From contig JAFOVD010000051.1 in assembly GCA_017392525.1 (NCBI GenBank), positions 1 to 42,849 of the forward strand: DNA of 42,849 nucleotides, in the 5' to 3' direction. Positions 8,664 to 17,089 of the stretch are shown piece by piece (position 1 is the stretch's first letter; each line of letters starts with the position of its first letter). This stretch comes from Lachnospiraceae bacterium. Its GTDB lineage: Bacteria; Bacillota; Clostridia; Lachnospirales; Lachnospiraceae. The position numbers and the translations under genes were made by a program. The notes under the pieces are model-generated. The model made no database searches and was not told where the DNA came from. It worked only from the letters and a program-made list of their open reading frames with translations.

Positions 8664-10142
8664 CTATCTACATCCTCCGCTTCGTCCGCCCTGGAAATAC
8701 CCTGGCTCCTGTGTAAGCCACCATTCCGTATAAGGGTTTGAAGCGTGTTTTGAATAATTCTTTATAAACTCAATGGAATCCAATGTTTCATCAATTCGTC
8801 TTGCATAATTTAATGCCCCCTGATATCCGATTCCAAACTGTTCATCACCAATCAAAAGCGTAGGAATTCCAAGCTTTGCTCCCCAAAGTGTCATTCCCCC
8901 ATGACGTGCCATGATGAAATCAGGCTTGTTACGAATCAAGGCATTCACCAATTCACAACTCTGCTTATTACATACCCTGTAATCCTTGACGTCTCCATAG
9001 GTTTTAACGGCATGTGCCAGTACATCCATCTCTCTGTTCTCGCTATCATAAACCGGGTCATGATGGAAAACGCTGGCGCCTACCACTTCAAATCCCAACT
9101 CATTGAGAAGGTGAATCAAAGCCTGACCATGTGCGGCTCCGGCAGTTACATAAGCTCTCTTTCCTTTAAATCGTTCCTTTAATTTCTCAATCTGTGGAAC
9201 GTATTTCTCATGACCCTCCCGGATTATTTCCTCTGCTATCTCTTCTTTGCCAAGCACCTTGCCGAGTGCCCTTAACCAACCGTCTGTACCATCAATTCCA
9301 TAGGCCGGTGGTGCTGTAATCTCCGGCACACCATAAAGCTGTGATAATCCGGCTCCCATATAAGTAGAAAGGGATGGACAGATATGAATTGTCGCTGCCG
9401 CCTCACTTACATGTTCCAGTTCTTCTATAGAAGCAAATGGCATAATATACTGCGCTTCATAACCAAATCTTGCAAAAATCTCATCAAATACATGACTTCC
9501 CCAGAAGTTCACAACATTGATTTTGTTTGTCTTCTTCTTTGGTGGTTTTACAATTCCACGAAGTACCGTATGATATGCGGCATCAAATCCCGTGGTCCAA
9601 ACTTTGGATCGGAACCCCTCACAAGAACATGTGACTACAGGAATTCCCAGTTCCTTTGTTGCGTTATCGGCTACAGACTCAATGTCCTCACCGATAATTC
9701 CGGATGCACAGGATGTTGTAATAAAGATTGCCTTGGGATGAACTCTCTCATACGCCAGATGGATTGTTTCCTCCAATTTCTTGGAAGCTCCGAATACTGT
9801 ATCTTTCTCCTGAATATTTGTAGAAAAGTATCGACCGATGTCTTCCGGCAAATCTCGCTTGTCCTGTTCAATTCGATACGTAAAGTTAAAATCTGAGAAT
9901 TCACCGGAACAACCGATTGGTGCATGATTAATAACTGCAACGTCCTTAATCATCGCCAGCTGACAAAATGCTTGCTGTGCATTACATCCAAGACACTGTG
10001 AGAATTTTCTCTTGGCATCACGCAAACTGCCTTCCTCAGACTTTTGAACGATTTCAGATGCGGTTCCTGTAAATGCATTAATGGTTCCGAGTCGTTTCTC
10101 TCGAATCATTACACTAGGTTCCGCCAGATTAATTGTTGGCAT
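8664..10142 (-). CDS. Nitrogenase-like component 1, alpha-type subunit (NifD/MarD-like)
   Basis: The 492-residue catalytic-subunit homologue. Cys53, Cys78 (APIGCSG) and Cys144 (TTSCASGIIGEDIESV) align with the NifD P-cluster ligands Cys62, Cys88 and Cys154. Cys254 in IHICPSLSTY aligns with the cofactor ligand Cys275. By my alignment the second cofactor ligand His442 becomes Gln440 (GIGYQGALNY), and the substrate-pocket residues Gln191 and His195 become Trp181 and Phe185. This keeps the metal sites but changes the N2-reducing pocket. It is the first gene of the operon, with AGGAGGGG and its own promoter. Context with O-acetylhomoserine sulfhydrylase points to C-S bond reduction as in methylthio-alkane reductase; that is inference. 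Confidence 0.88.
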   Translation of the reverse strand: MPTINLAEPSVMIREKRLGTINAFTGTASEIVQKSEEGSLRDAKRKFSQCLGCNAQQAFCQLAMIKDVAVINHAPIGCSGEFSDFNFTYRIEQDKRDLPEDIGRYFSTNIQEKDTVFGASKKLEETIHLAYERVHPKAIFITTSCASGIIGEDIESVADNATKELGIPVVTCSCEGFRSKVWTTGFDAAYHTVLRGIVKPPKKKTNKINVVNFWGSHVFDEIFARFGYEAQYIMPFASIEELEHVSEAAATIHICPSLSTYMGAGLSQLYGVPEITAPPAYGIDGTDGWLRALGKVLGKEEIAEEIIREGHEKYVPQIEKLKERFKGKRAYVTAGAAHGQALIHLLNELGFEVVGASVFHHDPVYDSENREMDVLAHAVKTYGDVKDYRVCNKQSCELVNALIRNKPDFIMARHGGMTLWGAKLGIPTLLIGDEQFGIGYQGALNYARRIDETLDSIEFIKNYSKHASNPYTEWWLTQEPGYFQGGRSGGCR

Positions 10143-10178
10143 GTTACCCCTCCTGATCTATTGCTTTTCCTCTGTTTC

Positions 10179-10198
10179 TTAAGTTTGTAAAAACTTAA
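10179..10198. promoter_or_regulatory. Palindromic operator candidate in the nitrogenase-like operon leader
   Basis: An 8-bp inverted repeat (TTAAGTTT and AAACTTAA) with a 4-base spacer. It covers about +1 to +20 relative to the start predicted from the promoter at 10204-10232, the usual place for a repressor site. I do not recognise the regulator. Confidence 0.55.
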
Positions 10199-10203
10199 AA
10201 CCA

Positions 10204-10232
10204 ATTATAGCCATGCCCCCGAATCCTGTATA
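10204..10232 (-). promoter_or_regulatory. Promoter of the nitrogenase-like operon
   Basis: On the minus strand TATACA (10227-10232) and a perfect TATAAT (10204-10209) are 17 bases apart, about 62 bases before the NifD-like ATG. The weak -35 and the dyad upstream suggest a regulated promoter. I found no sigma-54 GG-N10-GC element, unlike many nif operons. Confidence 0.65.
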
Positions 10233-10259
10233 ATATCTAAATTCTATCAAACGCTATAG

Positions 10260-10290
10260 CTATTACCTATACAACCGGTATGTAATAGGT
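10260..10290. promoter_or_regulatory. Upstream dyad, possible activator site
   Basis: CTATTAC (10260-10266) is mirrored by GTAATAG (10282-10288), with an inner ATAC/GTAT pair. An overlapping ACCTAT/ATAGGT pair spans 10265-10290. Its position at about -63 to -93 from the predicted start suits an activator. ACCTAT and TAGG half-sites also occur in the dyad before the cystathionine-lyase-family gene (42353-42369). Confidence 0.4.
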
Positions 10291-10344
10291 TGAATCCTCG
10301 ATTTTTCAGGTACCACAGCTTATGGACAACTTTCTCTTAAAACT

Positions 10345-10385
10345 AAAAAAACAGATTTTGCATGTATAAAACCTTGCAAAATCTG
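10345..10385 (-). terminator. Intrinsic terminator after O-acetylhomoserine sulfhydrylase
   Basis: An 11-bp perfect stem (CAGATTTTGCA at 10352-10362 with its complement at 10375-10385) is followed on the minus strand by seven T's. It separates the transporter/sulfhydrylase operon from the nitrogenase-like operon. Confidence 0.85.
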
Positions 10386-10400
10386 CTTCTAAATTTCTCT

Positions 10401-11696
10401 TTATCGTGAGAAAACAGCATTGAATGCGTCATCCAAATCCTTAATCAGATCCTCTGGACTCTCCAGTCCCACAGAGATTCTAACAGTATTCTCATTGATA
10501 CCTGCGCGCTCCAGTCTCTCTTCATCAAGCTCTGCATGTGTAGTCTTCGGTGAATTTACAATCAGTGATCTCACATCACCGATATTTACGTGATAAGAGA
10601 AATACTTCAGATGTTGTATAAATTCGTTGAGCTGTCTCTCTGTTCCGCCAAATCCAAATGTAAACAGATAACCGGCTCCCTTTGGGAAATACTTATCTGC
10701 CAGCTCCTTAAATGGACTATTCGTAGCACTTGGATGCTTTACCCATTCCACTTCTTTTCTTCCTTCCAGATATTTCACCAATTTCTCTGCTGTTCTTGTC
10801 TGCTTATCTACACGCTCAGAGATTGTTTCCACACCCTGCAGCAGAAGAAATGCTGAGAATGGGCTAAGAGCTGCTCCGATAAACTCGAGATAGAAAGCTC
10901 GAAGATGGATAACCAGCGGTCCCTTTGGATCAATGTCAAATGCCGATCTACTCTCGCCGATTCTATTTCTAATCTTATGGGATTTCTCATAGAACTGTGG
11001 GAATAGTTCCTCACTGTAGAAGAATTTACCGCTTTCTTCAACAATACCAGCTATCGTATTACCATGTCCTCCAATAGCCTTGGTTGCCGAATATACGATA
11101 ATATCTGCACCATGGTCAAATGGATTAATAAGATACGGCGTTGCCACTGTATTGTCTACAATCAGCGGAATATCATGACGATGTGCAACCTCTGCGATTG
11201 CCTCGATATCGTAGATTTCTGCGTTTGGATTACTGATGGTCTCTATGTAGATTCCTCTTGTTTTATCATCAATCAGTTCTTCATAGGACTCCGGATCGAA
11301 TCGGTTATCTACGAACTTGATAGTAGAACCGAATCTTGGAAAGAAATTGGAAAAAGAATCCTCTGTTCCTCCATAAAGAGCTCTTGGAGCAACAATATTG
11401 CCGCCGCCCTCTGTAAGAGACAGGATGGTATAAGATATGGCCGCCATTCCTGAGGAAAGTGCCACTGCACTGTGGGCATGGTCCAAAGCTGCAATTCTCT
11501 CTTCAAATGCTGAAACTGTAGGATTACCAACTCTAGAATAGATTCCTGCCTGCTCATCCAGTGCCCAAAGTGACTTGGCTCTGTCTACACTTCCCAAGTC
11601 AAAGGAAGCAGTTTGATAGATTGGTACGGAAACCGCGTAATTGTGGTCCTTGGAATCATATCCTGCTCTAATTCGTAATGTATCAAAATTTGCCAT
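10401..11696 (-). CDS. metY: O-acetylhomoserine sulfhydrylase (MetY-type, PLP enzyme)
   Basis: A cytosolic PLP enzyme that joins O-acetylhomoserine with sulfide or methanethiol, giving homocysteine or methionine. Its 431 residues are the usual length for the OAH sulfhydrylase branch, longer than cystathionine synthases. It shows YSRVGNPT, the phosphate-binding SSGMAAI region, VDNTVATPYL, and the PLP lysine in SATKAIGGHG (around residue 208). It is the last gene of its operon, 16 bases after the SsuB-like gene, with AAGGAGG. Next to a nitrogenase-like C-S reductase, methanethiol is the natural co-substrate, as proposed for the mar system of Rhodospirillum; that link is inference. Confidence 0.93.
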   Translation of the reverse strand: MANFDTLRIRAGYDSKDHNYAVSVPIYQTASFDLGSVDRAKSLWALDEQAGIYSRVGNPTVSAFEERIAALDHAHSAVALSSGMAAISYTILSLTEGGGNIVAPRALYGGTEDSFSNFFPRFGSTIKFVDNRFDPESYEELIDDKTRGIYIETISNPNAEIYDIEAIAEVAHRHDIPLIVDNTVATPYLINPFDHGADIIVYSATKAIGGHGNTIAGIVEESGKFFYSEELFPQFYEKSHKIRNRIGESRSAFDIDPKGPLVIHLRAFYLEFIGAALSPFSAFLLLQGVETISERVDKQTRTAEKLVKYLEGRKEVEWVKHPSATNSPFKELADKYFPKGAGYLFTFGFGGTERQLNEFIQHLKYFSYHVNIGDVRSLIVNSPKTTHAELDEERLERAGINENTVRISVGLESPEDLIKDLDDAFNAVFSR

Positions 11697-11712
11697 ATCT
11701 ATATCCTCCTTG

Positions 11713-12492
11713 CTAAATCATATATTCAGGTTCCGGCTCTGCTGCCGCCAGATGGAATTTCTCCAATAATTCTCTTCTAATTTTCAAAAACTCAGTTCCG
11801 CCTCGATGTCTCGGATGTGGGAGATCAATATCAATAACCTCGCTGATTTTCCCTGGTCTCGGTGTCATAATCACGATCCTGTCCGACAAATATATCGCTT
11901 CATCGACATCATGTGTTACCAGAATCATCGTCGTATTTTTCTTCTTTCGAAGTTCCAGTAATTTGTCCTGTATATCTGCCCTGGTAAAGGAATCGAGCGC
12001 TCCCATCGGCTCATCCAGAAGTAAAATTTCCGGGTCATTAATCAATGCTCTCGCTATTGCAACACGCTGTGCCATACCTCCACTGATTTGATGTGGAAAT
12101 GCTTTTTCAAATCCTTCCAGTCCAATCAGAGAAATAAACTCGTCTACACGAGCCTTCTCCTCTTTGTACACGCCTCGAACCTTGAGTCCGTAGGCGATAT
12201 TGTCATGTACTGTAAGCCATGGAAATAAGCTGCCCTGCTGCAAAACATACCCCCTCTCTATCGAAGGTTCTTTTATGGGTTCCCCATCCAATAACAGGTC
12301 TCCACTCTGTGGCTTGTCAAATCCGGCAATCAGACGAAGGAGCGTTGTCTTACCGCAGCCTGAAGCTCCAATAATTGAAACAAACTCTCCCTTCTCCACG
12401 CTTAAATTGACATCCACCAAAGCGTCAACCTCATTATCTTCATCCTTGTATACTCTTTTCACATCCCGTATTTCTAATATTTTTTCACTCAT
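11713..12492 (-). CDS. ABC ATPase of an SsuB/TauB-type importer
   Basis: A 259-residue ATPase of the nitrate/sulfonate/taurine importer family. It has Walker A GASGCGKTT, the Q-loop region YVLQQGSLFPWLTV, signature ISGGMAQR, Walker B ILLLDEPMGALD and the switch His in VTHDVDEAIYLSDR. The ATG at 12492 overlaps the permease stop (ATGA), so it is preferred over an upstream in-frame start at 12513. It is energetically paired with the next two genes. Substrates in this family range from alkanesulfonates to thiamine precursors, so an organosulfur substrate is inferred from the sulfhydrylase downstream. Confidence 0.9.
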   Translation of the reverse strand: MSEKILEIRDVKRVYKDEDNEVDALVDVNLSVEKGEFVSIIGASGCGKTTLLRLIAGFDKPQSGDLLLDGEPIKEPSIERGYVLQQGSLFPWLTVHDNIAYGLKVRGVYKEEKARVDEFISLIGLEGFEKAFPHQISGGMAQRVAIARALINDPEILLLDEPMGALDSFTRADIQDKLLELRKKKNTTMILVTHDVDEAIYLSDRIVIMTPRPGKISEVIDIDLPHPRHRGGTEFLKIRRELLEKFHLAAAEPEPEYMI

Positions 12493-13490
12493 TTCAATAA
12501 TCCCTTTTGCCAACGAAGCGCCCTATGTTCAATCCATGCTACAACCTTGGTGATCACACTAAATAAAATCGCCATAACAATAATTGCAGCAAATACCTTG
12601 TAATAAGCACTCCATACTTTTGATGCATTTATATAGTATCCAAGTCCACCGGGCTGTCCCATCATCTCTGCCATAACAAGGGTTGTAAATGCAAATGCAC
12701 TGGCAGTATTAATACCGGTAAAAATCTGTGGCAGCGCATGTGGCACTGCCACTCGAAATACAAGCGTCACTGTCTTGGCTCCAAGCGTTCTGGCCACCTC
12801 AAATTGCGCCTTGGGTGTGCTCTGCACGCCGGATGCTGTCAGAGAAGCTACCGGAAACCATACACAGATTACAATTAAAAATACAGCTGCACTAAAAGGT
12901 GTCGGAAACAATGTCAGCGCAAAAGGCATCCAGGCCACTGCAGGAATTACACCTGTAATATTCAGTACCGGTGCCACCCAATAATAGACCTTTGGAAACC
13001 ATCCAATCAGGATTCCTGTACCTACGCCGAAAATCACACCCAGGATAAAACCTGCTGCCAGTAATCTAAGGGAATACAAAGTATTCTCAAAGATAAAGCT
13101 TCCTTCCATTAAAAATGCTCTAAGGATACCGGCAGGTCCTGGGAAAAAGGGCTGGGGAAGTACTTCTAATTTGGTTCCAAGTACATCCCAAAGTGCGAGG
13201 GCTATACCGCATGCAAATCGAAACTTTGCCTGCTTCGTATATTTTTTCCACCCTTCCTTGCTTTTTACAGCATACAAACCATTGCCAAGATACCATAGAA
13301 TAAGAAGTGCCAATACCAGCCGGTATGCATCATTGATATTCACCAAAAATCCAGCGAAAGGATACTCTTCCAACGACACATCAGAAGCCACCTGCGGAAC
13401 CAAAGTATTTACGATGATTGCTATAATAAATCCGCTGATACTAAACAGTATTGCGTTGGCATGCCTTAAAACTTTATTGTTTCCTTTCAT
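12489..13490 (-). CDS. ABC permease, SsuC/TauC family, with extended N-terminus
   Basis: A membrane permease of 333 residues; SsuC/TauC proteins are usually 250-275. The additional N-terminal stretch adds two transmembrane helices (about residues 10-30 and 53-70). The core BPD_transp_1 domain begins near residue 95 and has the coupling motif ARTLGAKTVTLVFRVAVPHA around residues 233-252. FPTPFSAAVFLIVICVWFP is typical of the family. It lies between the ATPase and binding-protein genes in one operon and overlaps the ATPase start by four bases. Confidence 0.9.
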   Translation of the reverse strand: MKGNNKVLRHANAILFSISGFIIAIIVNTLVPQVASDVSLEEYPFAGFLVNINDAYRLVLALLILWYLGNGLYAVKSKEGWKKYTKQAKFRFACGIALALWDVLGTKLEVLPQPFFPGPAGILRAFLMEGSFIFENTLYSLRLLAAGFILGVIFGVGTGILIGWFPKVYYWVAPVLNITGVIPAVAWMPFALTLFPTPFSAAVFLIVICVWFPVASLTASGVQSTPKAQFEVARTLGAKTVTLVFRVAVPHALPQIFTGINTASAFAFTTLVMAEMMGQPGGLGYYINASKVWSAYYKVFAAIIVMAILFSVITKVVAWIEHRALRWQKGLLK

Positions 13491-13512
13491 CTTTCTTCTC
13501 TACCTCAATCTT

Positions 13513-14550
13513 CTATTCGTCTACGTTTACTTCTGCATAAATCTGTTTTGAGAAATCATCCGGAGCGCTCTTTAGATAACCAATATCATAAAGTGCATTT
13601 ACAAAGTATTCCACGTCAGAGGCTACATCATGGTTTCCGGCTGCCCGATCTTCTGCTGAAGGATATTCATAACTCTGTACCAGCTGTACCGCAAGATCCT
13701 TGTCCTCAATCTGAGCATATTTTCCACTGATGATAATATCCACTGCCTCCTCCGGATTCTTACTGATCCAATCCTGAGCCTTACGATATGCTCGGAGTAA
13801 AGCTGCAATCTCATCCGGTTTTTCATCCAATAATTTTTCTGATGCGTATAAGAAGCAACAGTATTTACCTGCAAATGCAGGGTCTGTACTCAGGTCGAAA
13901 ATCACCTTCACTTTGCCTTCTTTTTCTGCAACGCTACCAAGGGGATCCCACATTGCTGCAACATCGATTTCACCGTTGTAAAGCGCTTCCAGTTCCAGAT
14001 TGCCATCTGAAAATGGTAAAAATTCCACTTCTCCGTCCTGCTGCAGAGCAGAAATTCCTGCCTGTTCAAGCCATACCGATGCCACCTGATGCGGTGTTCC
14101 ACCGATTTCATCTACCCCAATCTTCTTGCCTTTCAAATCCTCAACCGTCTCTATATCCGAGTCCGGATTGACAACAAATTTAATGCAGCCATTATGAAGT
14201 CCATCCACAACCTTTACATTTACTCCCTCTTCAATGGATGGGAAAAACTGAAAATCACCGTTTACTATGGGGATAGTTCCGTTGTTCAAGCCAATCTTTC
14301 TAGTTTCTGTATCCGCTGAAATCAGGTTTACATCAAATCCCTCTTCGGCAAAAAATCCTTTTTCATAGGCTATATAGATTGGTGCTCCACAGAGGGAACC
14401 ATCCTTGCCGGGAATATCGATTTTGCCATATTTATACTCTGATTTCGTGTCATTGCTTCCTGTAGTCTGTCTACTACAACCAAGCATTGAAACACTAATC
14501 GCGCCTAATAAAGTAATTGCAATTACTTTCTTCCATATTCTCTTTTTCAT
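13513..14550 (-). CDS. SsuA/NMT1-type substrate-binding lipoprotein
   Basis: A 345-residue extracellular binding protein. The signal peptide ends in a lipobox SMLGC (Cys about residue 25). The mature part has the NMT1/SsuA fold signatures: PIYIAYEKGFFAEEGFDVNL, DLKGKKIGVDEIGGTPHQVAS near residue 140, and DVAAMWDPLG near residue 205. The family binds sulfonates, nitrate, or pyrimidine thiamine precursors. Its start overlaps the stop of the ATPase upstream (ATGA), linking this importer to the FtsX-type module in one transcript. No ligand can be assigned from sequence. Confidence 0.9.
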   Translation of the reverse strand: MKKRIWKKVIAITLLGAISVSMLGCSRQTTGSNDTKSEYKYGKIDIPGKDGSLCGAPIYIAYEKGFFAEEGFDVNLISADTETRKIGLNNGTIPIVNGDFQFFPSIEEGVNVKVVDGLHNGCIKFVVNPDSDIETVEDLKGKKIGVDEIGGTPHQVASVWLEQAGISALQQDGEVEFLPFSDGNLELEALYNGEIDVAAMWDPLGSVAEKEGKVKVIFDLSTDPAFAGKYCCFLYASEKLLDEKPDEIAALLRAYRKAQDWISKNPEEAVDIIISGKYAQIEDKDLAVQLVQSYEYPSAEDRAAGNHDVASDVEYFVNALYDIGYLKSAPDDFSKQIYAEVNVDE

Positions 14551-15257
14551 CCTGCATCCTCTTTATCATGAAAATATGTAATATTTTCCTTACACTTCAA
14601 CACCAATTCTCCATGAGACATCTGATAAACTCTGTCCGCAGCGCCGATGGTACTAAGATCATGCGTCACCATCAATACTCCGGTTCCCTCCCGGGATATC
14701 TCCTGAAACAGACGAATGATAATCCCCGTATTTTCCGGATCTAAATCACTGGTTGGTTCATCTGCTAACAGAATCTTCGGTTTATTGATCAATGCTCTGG
14801 CTATGGAGACCCGTCGCATTTCCCCTCCTGACAAGCTATTCGGATAACTGTCCTTTAAGTTTTCTATTCCAAGCCGTCTCAGTAATTCATATGCCCGCTC
14901 TGTCGGATTTCCCTCTCTCTTACTGAGATAAAACGGTAATTGGAGATTGTCGAAAACTGTCAGATTCGACAACAGCCCCATTCCCTGTGGAATATGTCCA
15001 ATCAATGTATTCCTAAGAAATGCTGCCTCGTAATCACGTTTTTTTACTATACTCTCCCCGTTCCATAAGATTTTACCGGTAGTAGGTAGGAGCTGTCCTG
15101 ATATCAGATTCAGTAGTGTACTCTTGCCGCTTCCGGAATGTCCTATGATGCTTACAAACTCCCCTTCTGATACAGTCAGGCTAACGTTCTTTACTGCCTG
15201 GATTTCTTTCTTGCCTCTCTGAAACAACTTGCCAACTCCATCCACTTCCAGCTTCAT
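14547..15257 (-). CDS. LolD/MacB-type ABC ATPase
   Basis: A 236-residue ATPase of the MacB/LolD/FtsE class, which works with FtsX-type permeases in mechanotransmission or export rather than import. It shows Walker A GHSGSGKST, signature LSGGEMRR, Walker B ILLADEPTSDLDPENT and the switch His in VTHDLS. It lies two bases after the FtsX-domain gene, its expected partner. The operon places it directly before a sulfur-type importer, but its substrate is unknown. Confidence 0.92.
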   Translation of the reverse strand: MKLEVDGVGKLFQRGKKEIQAVKNVSLTVSEGEFVSIIGHSGSGKSTLLNLISGQLLPTTGKILWNGESIVKKRDYEAAFLRNTLIGHIPQGMGLLSNLTVFDNLQLPFYLSKREGNPTERAYELLRRLGIENLKDSYPNSLSGGEMRRVSIARALINKPKILLADEPTSDLDPENTGIIIRLFQEISREGTGVLMVTHDLSTIGAADRVYQMSHGELVLKCKENITYFHDKEDAG

Positions 15258-15259
15258 TA

Positions 15260-16471
15260 CTATTCACCTTCTCTCAATGTGATATATACTTCTCTTTTGT
15301 TTAATCTTGCAATTGTATGAATCATGGCGATAGGACCGATTGCTACGGTAATCAGAAATCCTCCACCCATAAAAATGGCAATAATCCAAGGGGCTGGCTG
15401 TAAATACGGCAACCCTAATCGGTCGCCAATGTATGTATTAAATGATAAGATGATTCCCCCTGCCAGAATTGTTCCCAAAGCTGCACCGGCACCGGATAAA
15501 ATCAAAGTCTCTGTTAATACTATCTTTGATATTTTCTTACCGGATGCTCCAAGAGCTCTTAAGATGGCAAATTCTCTTTTTCTCTCATTTGCCATAACCG
15601 AGAACACAATGGATAGCATAAAGATTGCCACCAACACAAACAGTGCTGCAAATACATAGATAAAGCTAATGAAACCTCCTAAGTTCTCTGCTGTTGTAGT
15701 TATCATGTTCTTTGTCTTAATTACCTGAACTCCATTTACCGACGCGCGAATATTGTGTGTAACTTCCTCTGCTGAATATCCATCCCGAATTCGAATGAGA
15801 ATACAGGATACCGATTGTTGCGGATCAATATTATCAATAAAGGCAAGTCCCGCCTTTTTCGCCGCCTGAAACAGATGCATCAATGTATTCATATTTCCGT
15901 ATACTGCCTGGTCCAATCCCGTTCCGGTTTCTGCCAGTCTTGCCGCCACATGATACTTCTCATTGAAAAACTTCAATTGCTGATTGTCATCTGCCACAAT
16001 ATCACTTCCAATAATCAGTTCTCCGTCTTTTAAATCATCACTGTATACCTCTGATATCCATGGTTTTATTAAAAAGTCTGTATCAGGATCATAACCAATA
16101 AATTGTACTGGGATATCACAGCAGTCCTGATTTAATGAAGTAAGGAAAAACTGCGTTGTATAGGTTTGTACGCCCTCGACATTTCCAATCTCTTCTGCAA
16201 TTGAACTATCCAGATAGAAATATGACGGCTCCCCCTTTAGGAGGATTCCTTCTACACCTTCATCGTATCCTACAGGCACCACCATAAGGTCTGCGCCCAA
16301 TCGCTGTTTTGTACTATTTAGACCGTTTTTCATACTGCTTGAAAGCAAGCTACCTGCCACTAATACGAAGGCCACAATCGTCACAATAAGGACTAGTCCT
16401 GTCGTTCTAAGCGGTTTCTTCTTTAAGCTCTGTATTGCCAACCTGATGGTCGTCAACGGTCGTTCTGTCAT
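15260..16471 (-). CDS. FtsX-domain ABC permease
   Basis: A 403-residue membrane protein with one N-terminal transmembrane helix (about residues 23-45), a large extracytoplasmic domain (about 50-265), and three C-terminal helices within an FtsX domain (about 275-395). It has the coupling segment ANERKREFAILRALGASGKKI around residue 295 and forms an export or mechanotransmission complex with the neighbouring ATPase. The assigned ATG overlaps the end of the DUF4418 gene by 65 bases and has a weak ribosome site. A TTG at 16441, just before the conserved LAIQSLKKKPLRT, is an alternative start. Confidence 0.9.
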   Translation of the reverse strand: MTERPLTTIRLAIQSLKKKPLRTTGLVLIVTIVAFVLVAGSLLSSSMKNGLNSTKQRLGADLMVVPVGYDEGVEGILLKGEPSYFYLDSSIAEEIGNVEGVQTYTTQFFLTSLNQDCCDIPVQFIGYDPDTDFLIKPWISEVYSDDLKDGELIIGSDIVADDNQQLKFFNEKYHVAARLAETGTGLDQAVYGNMNTLMHLFQAAKKAGLAFIDNIDPQQSVSCILIRIRDGYSAEEVTHNIRASVNGVQVIKTKNMITTTAENLGGFISFIYVFAALFVLVAIFMLSIVFSVMANERKREFAILRALGASGKKISKIVLTETLILSGAGAALGTILAGGIILSFNTYIGDRLGLPYLQPAPWIIAIFMGGGFLITVAIGPIAMIHTIARLNKREVYITLREGE

Positions 16472-16877
16472 CTTCTTTCACACCCTCTCGTAAGTAAACT
16501 ACATAGCTGACAATTGCAAGCACAATGAGTGCGATACTAACCAGCGATACTGCCGGCTTTGTTACTGCATGACAATGCATATGTTCTGCACCGCACACAC
16601 CGATTAACCAGTTGGGAACTATAAATGCATAGATTCCGCTTAATCCTACGGCAATACTCAATGCCTGTTTTGCTTTTTGGGACTTTGACAATGCAAATAC
16701 TATTCCAAGTATTGCAATGCCAATTCCGATTGCTAATTCTGCTCGTGCTGTGTAAAAGCACGACATACGCATATCTCCATCGGACCGACAGACATGCCAA
16801 AATGTCTGAGGTCCAATTGTGATTAACAATCCGAAAACTGTAATCACAATTCCAAATAAAATTCCTTTTTTCTCCAC
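16407..16877 (-). CDS. DUF4418-family small membrane protein
   Basis: About 156 residues with four transmembrane helices. The pattern GPQTFWHVC, then a Cys followed by YTARAELAIGIGIAILGI, and later Cys- and His-containing GVCGAEHMHCHA matches what I know of DUF4418, a family of unknown function often found beside FtsX-type ABC exporters. The external Cys/His pairs could bind a metal; this is a guess. The GTG at 16877 is preferred to a TTG at 16883 because the GGAGG site is too close to the latter. It is the first gene of the transporter/sulfhydrylase operon. Confidence 0.75.
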   Translation of the reverse strand: MEKKGILFGIVITVFGLLITIGPQTFWHVCRSDGDMRMSCFYTARAELAIGIGIAILGIVFALSKSQKAKQALSIAVGLSGIYAFIVPNWLIGVCGAEHMHCHAVTKPAVSLVSIALIVLAIVSYVVYLREGVKEDDRTTVDDHQVGNTELKEETA

Positions 16878-16968
16878 CCTCAAGTTCCTCCTTTTCTTTT
16901 CAAGCTTTTCTCTTTCGGTTACAAGTTCCGTTATATCAGAGTCTTCCAGGGACTGTCCAAGTCCTAAT

Positions 16969-16988
16969 TTCTATAGACTGTTATAGAA
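16969..16988. promoter_or_regulatory. Palindrome upstream of the DUF4418-led operon
   Basis: A 7-bp inverted repeat (TTCTATA and TATAGAA) with a 6-base spacer, about 90 bases before the first gene of the operon. A smaller dyad (GGACT/AGTCC) follows at 16950-16964. It may be an operator; I see no strong -35/-10 pair here to anchor it. Confidence 0.4.
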
Positions 16989-17016
16989 AATTACTCTAAC
17001 AAAAATATTTCCATAC

Positions 17017-17066
17017 AAAAAACAGAGCCGTTATCCCGATGATTTCTCATCTTGGACAACGGCTCT
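17017..17066 (-). terminator. Intrinsic terminator of the alarmone synthetase gene
   Basis: A 13-bp stem (17024-17036 with 17054-17066) is followed on the minus strand by a run of T's at 17017-17022. It begins 24 bases after the stop codon and isolates this gene from the DUF4418 operon. Confidence 0.85.
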
Positions 17067-17089
17067 ATGCCTTGATTTTACCGGAAGTT

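Noticed and set aside
10143-10400. SAM (S-box) riboswitch or T-box leader upstream of sulfur genes
   Set aside because: I looked in this gap and at 16878-17016 and 42314-42418 for S-box or T-box landmarks and found none; the leaders are short and contain only simple dyads.
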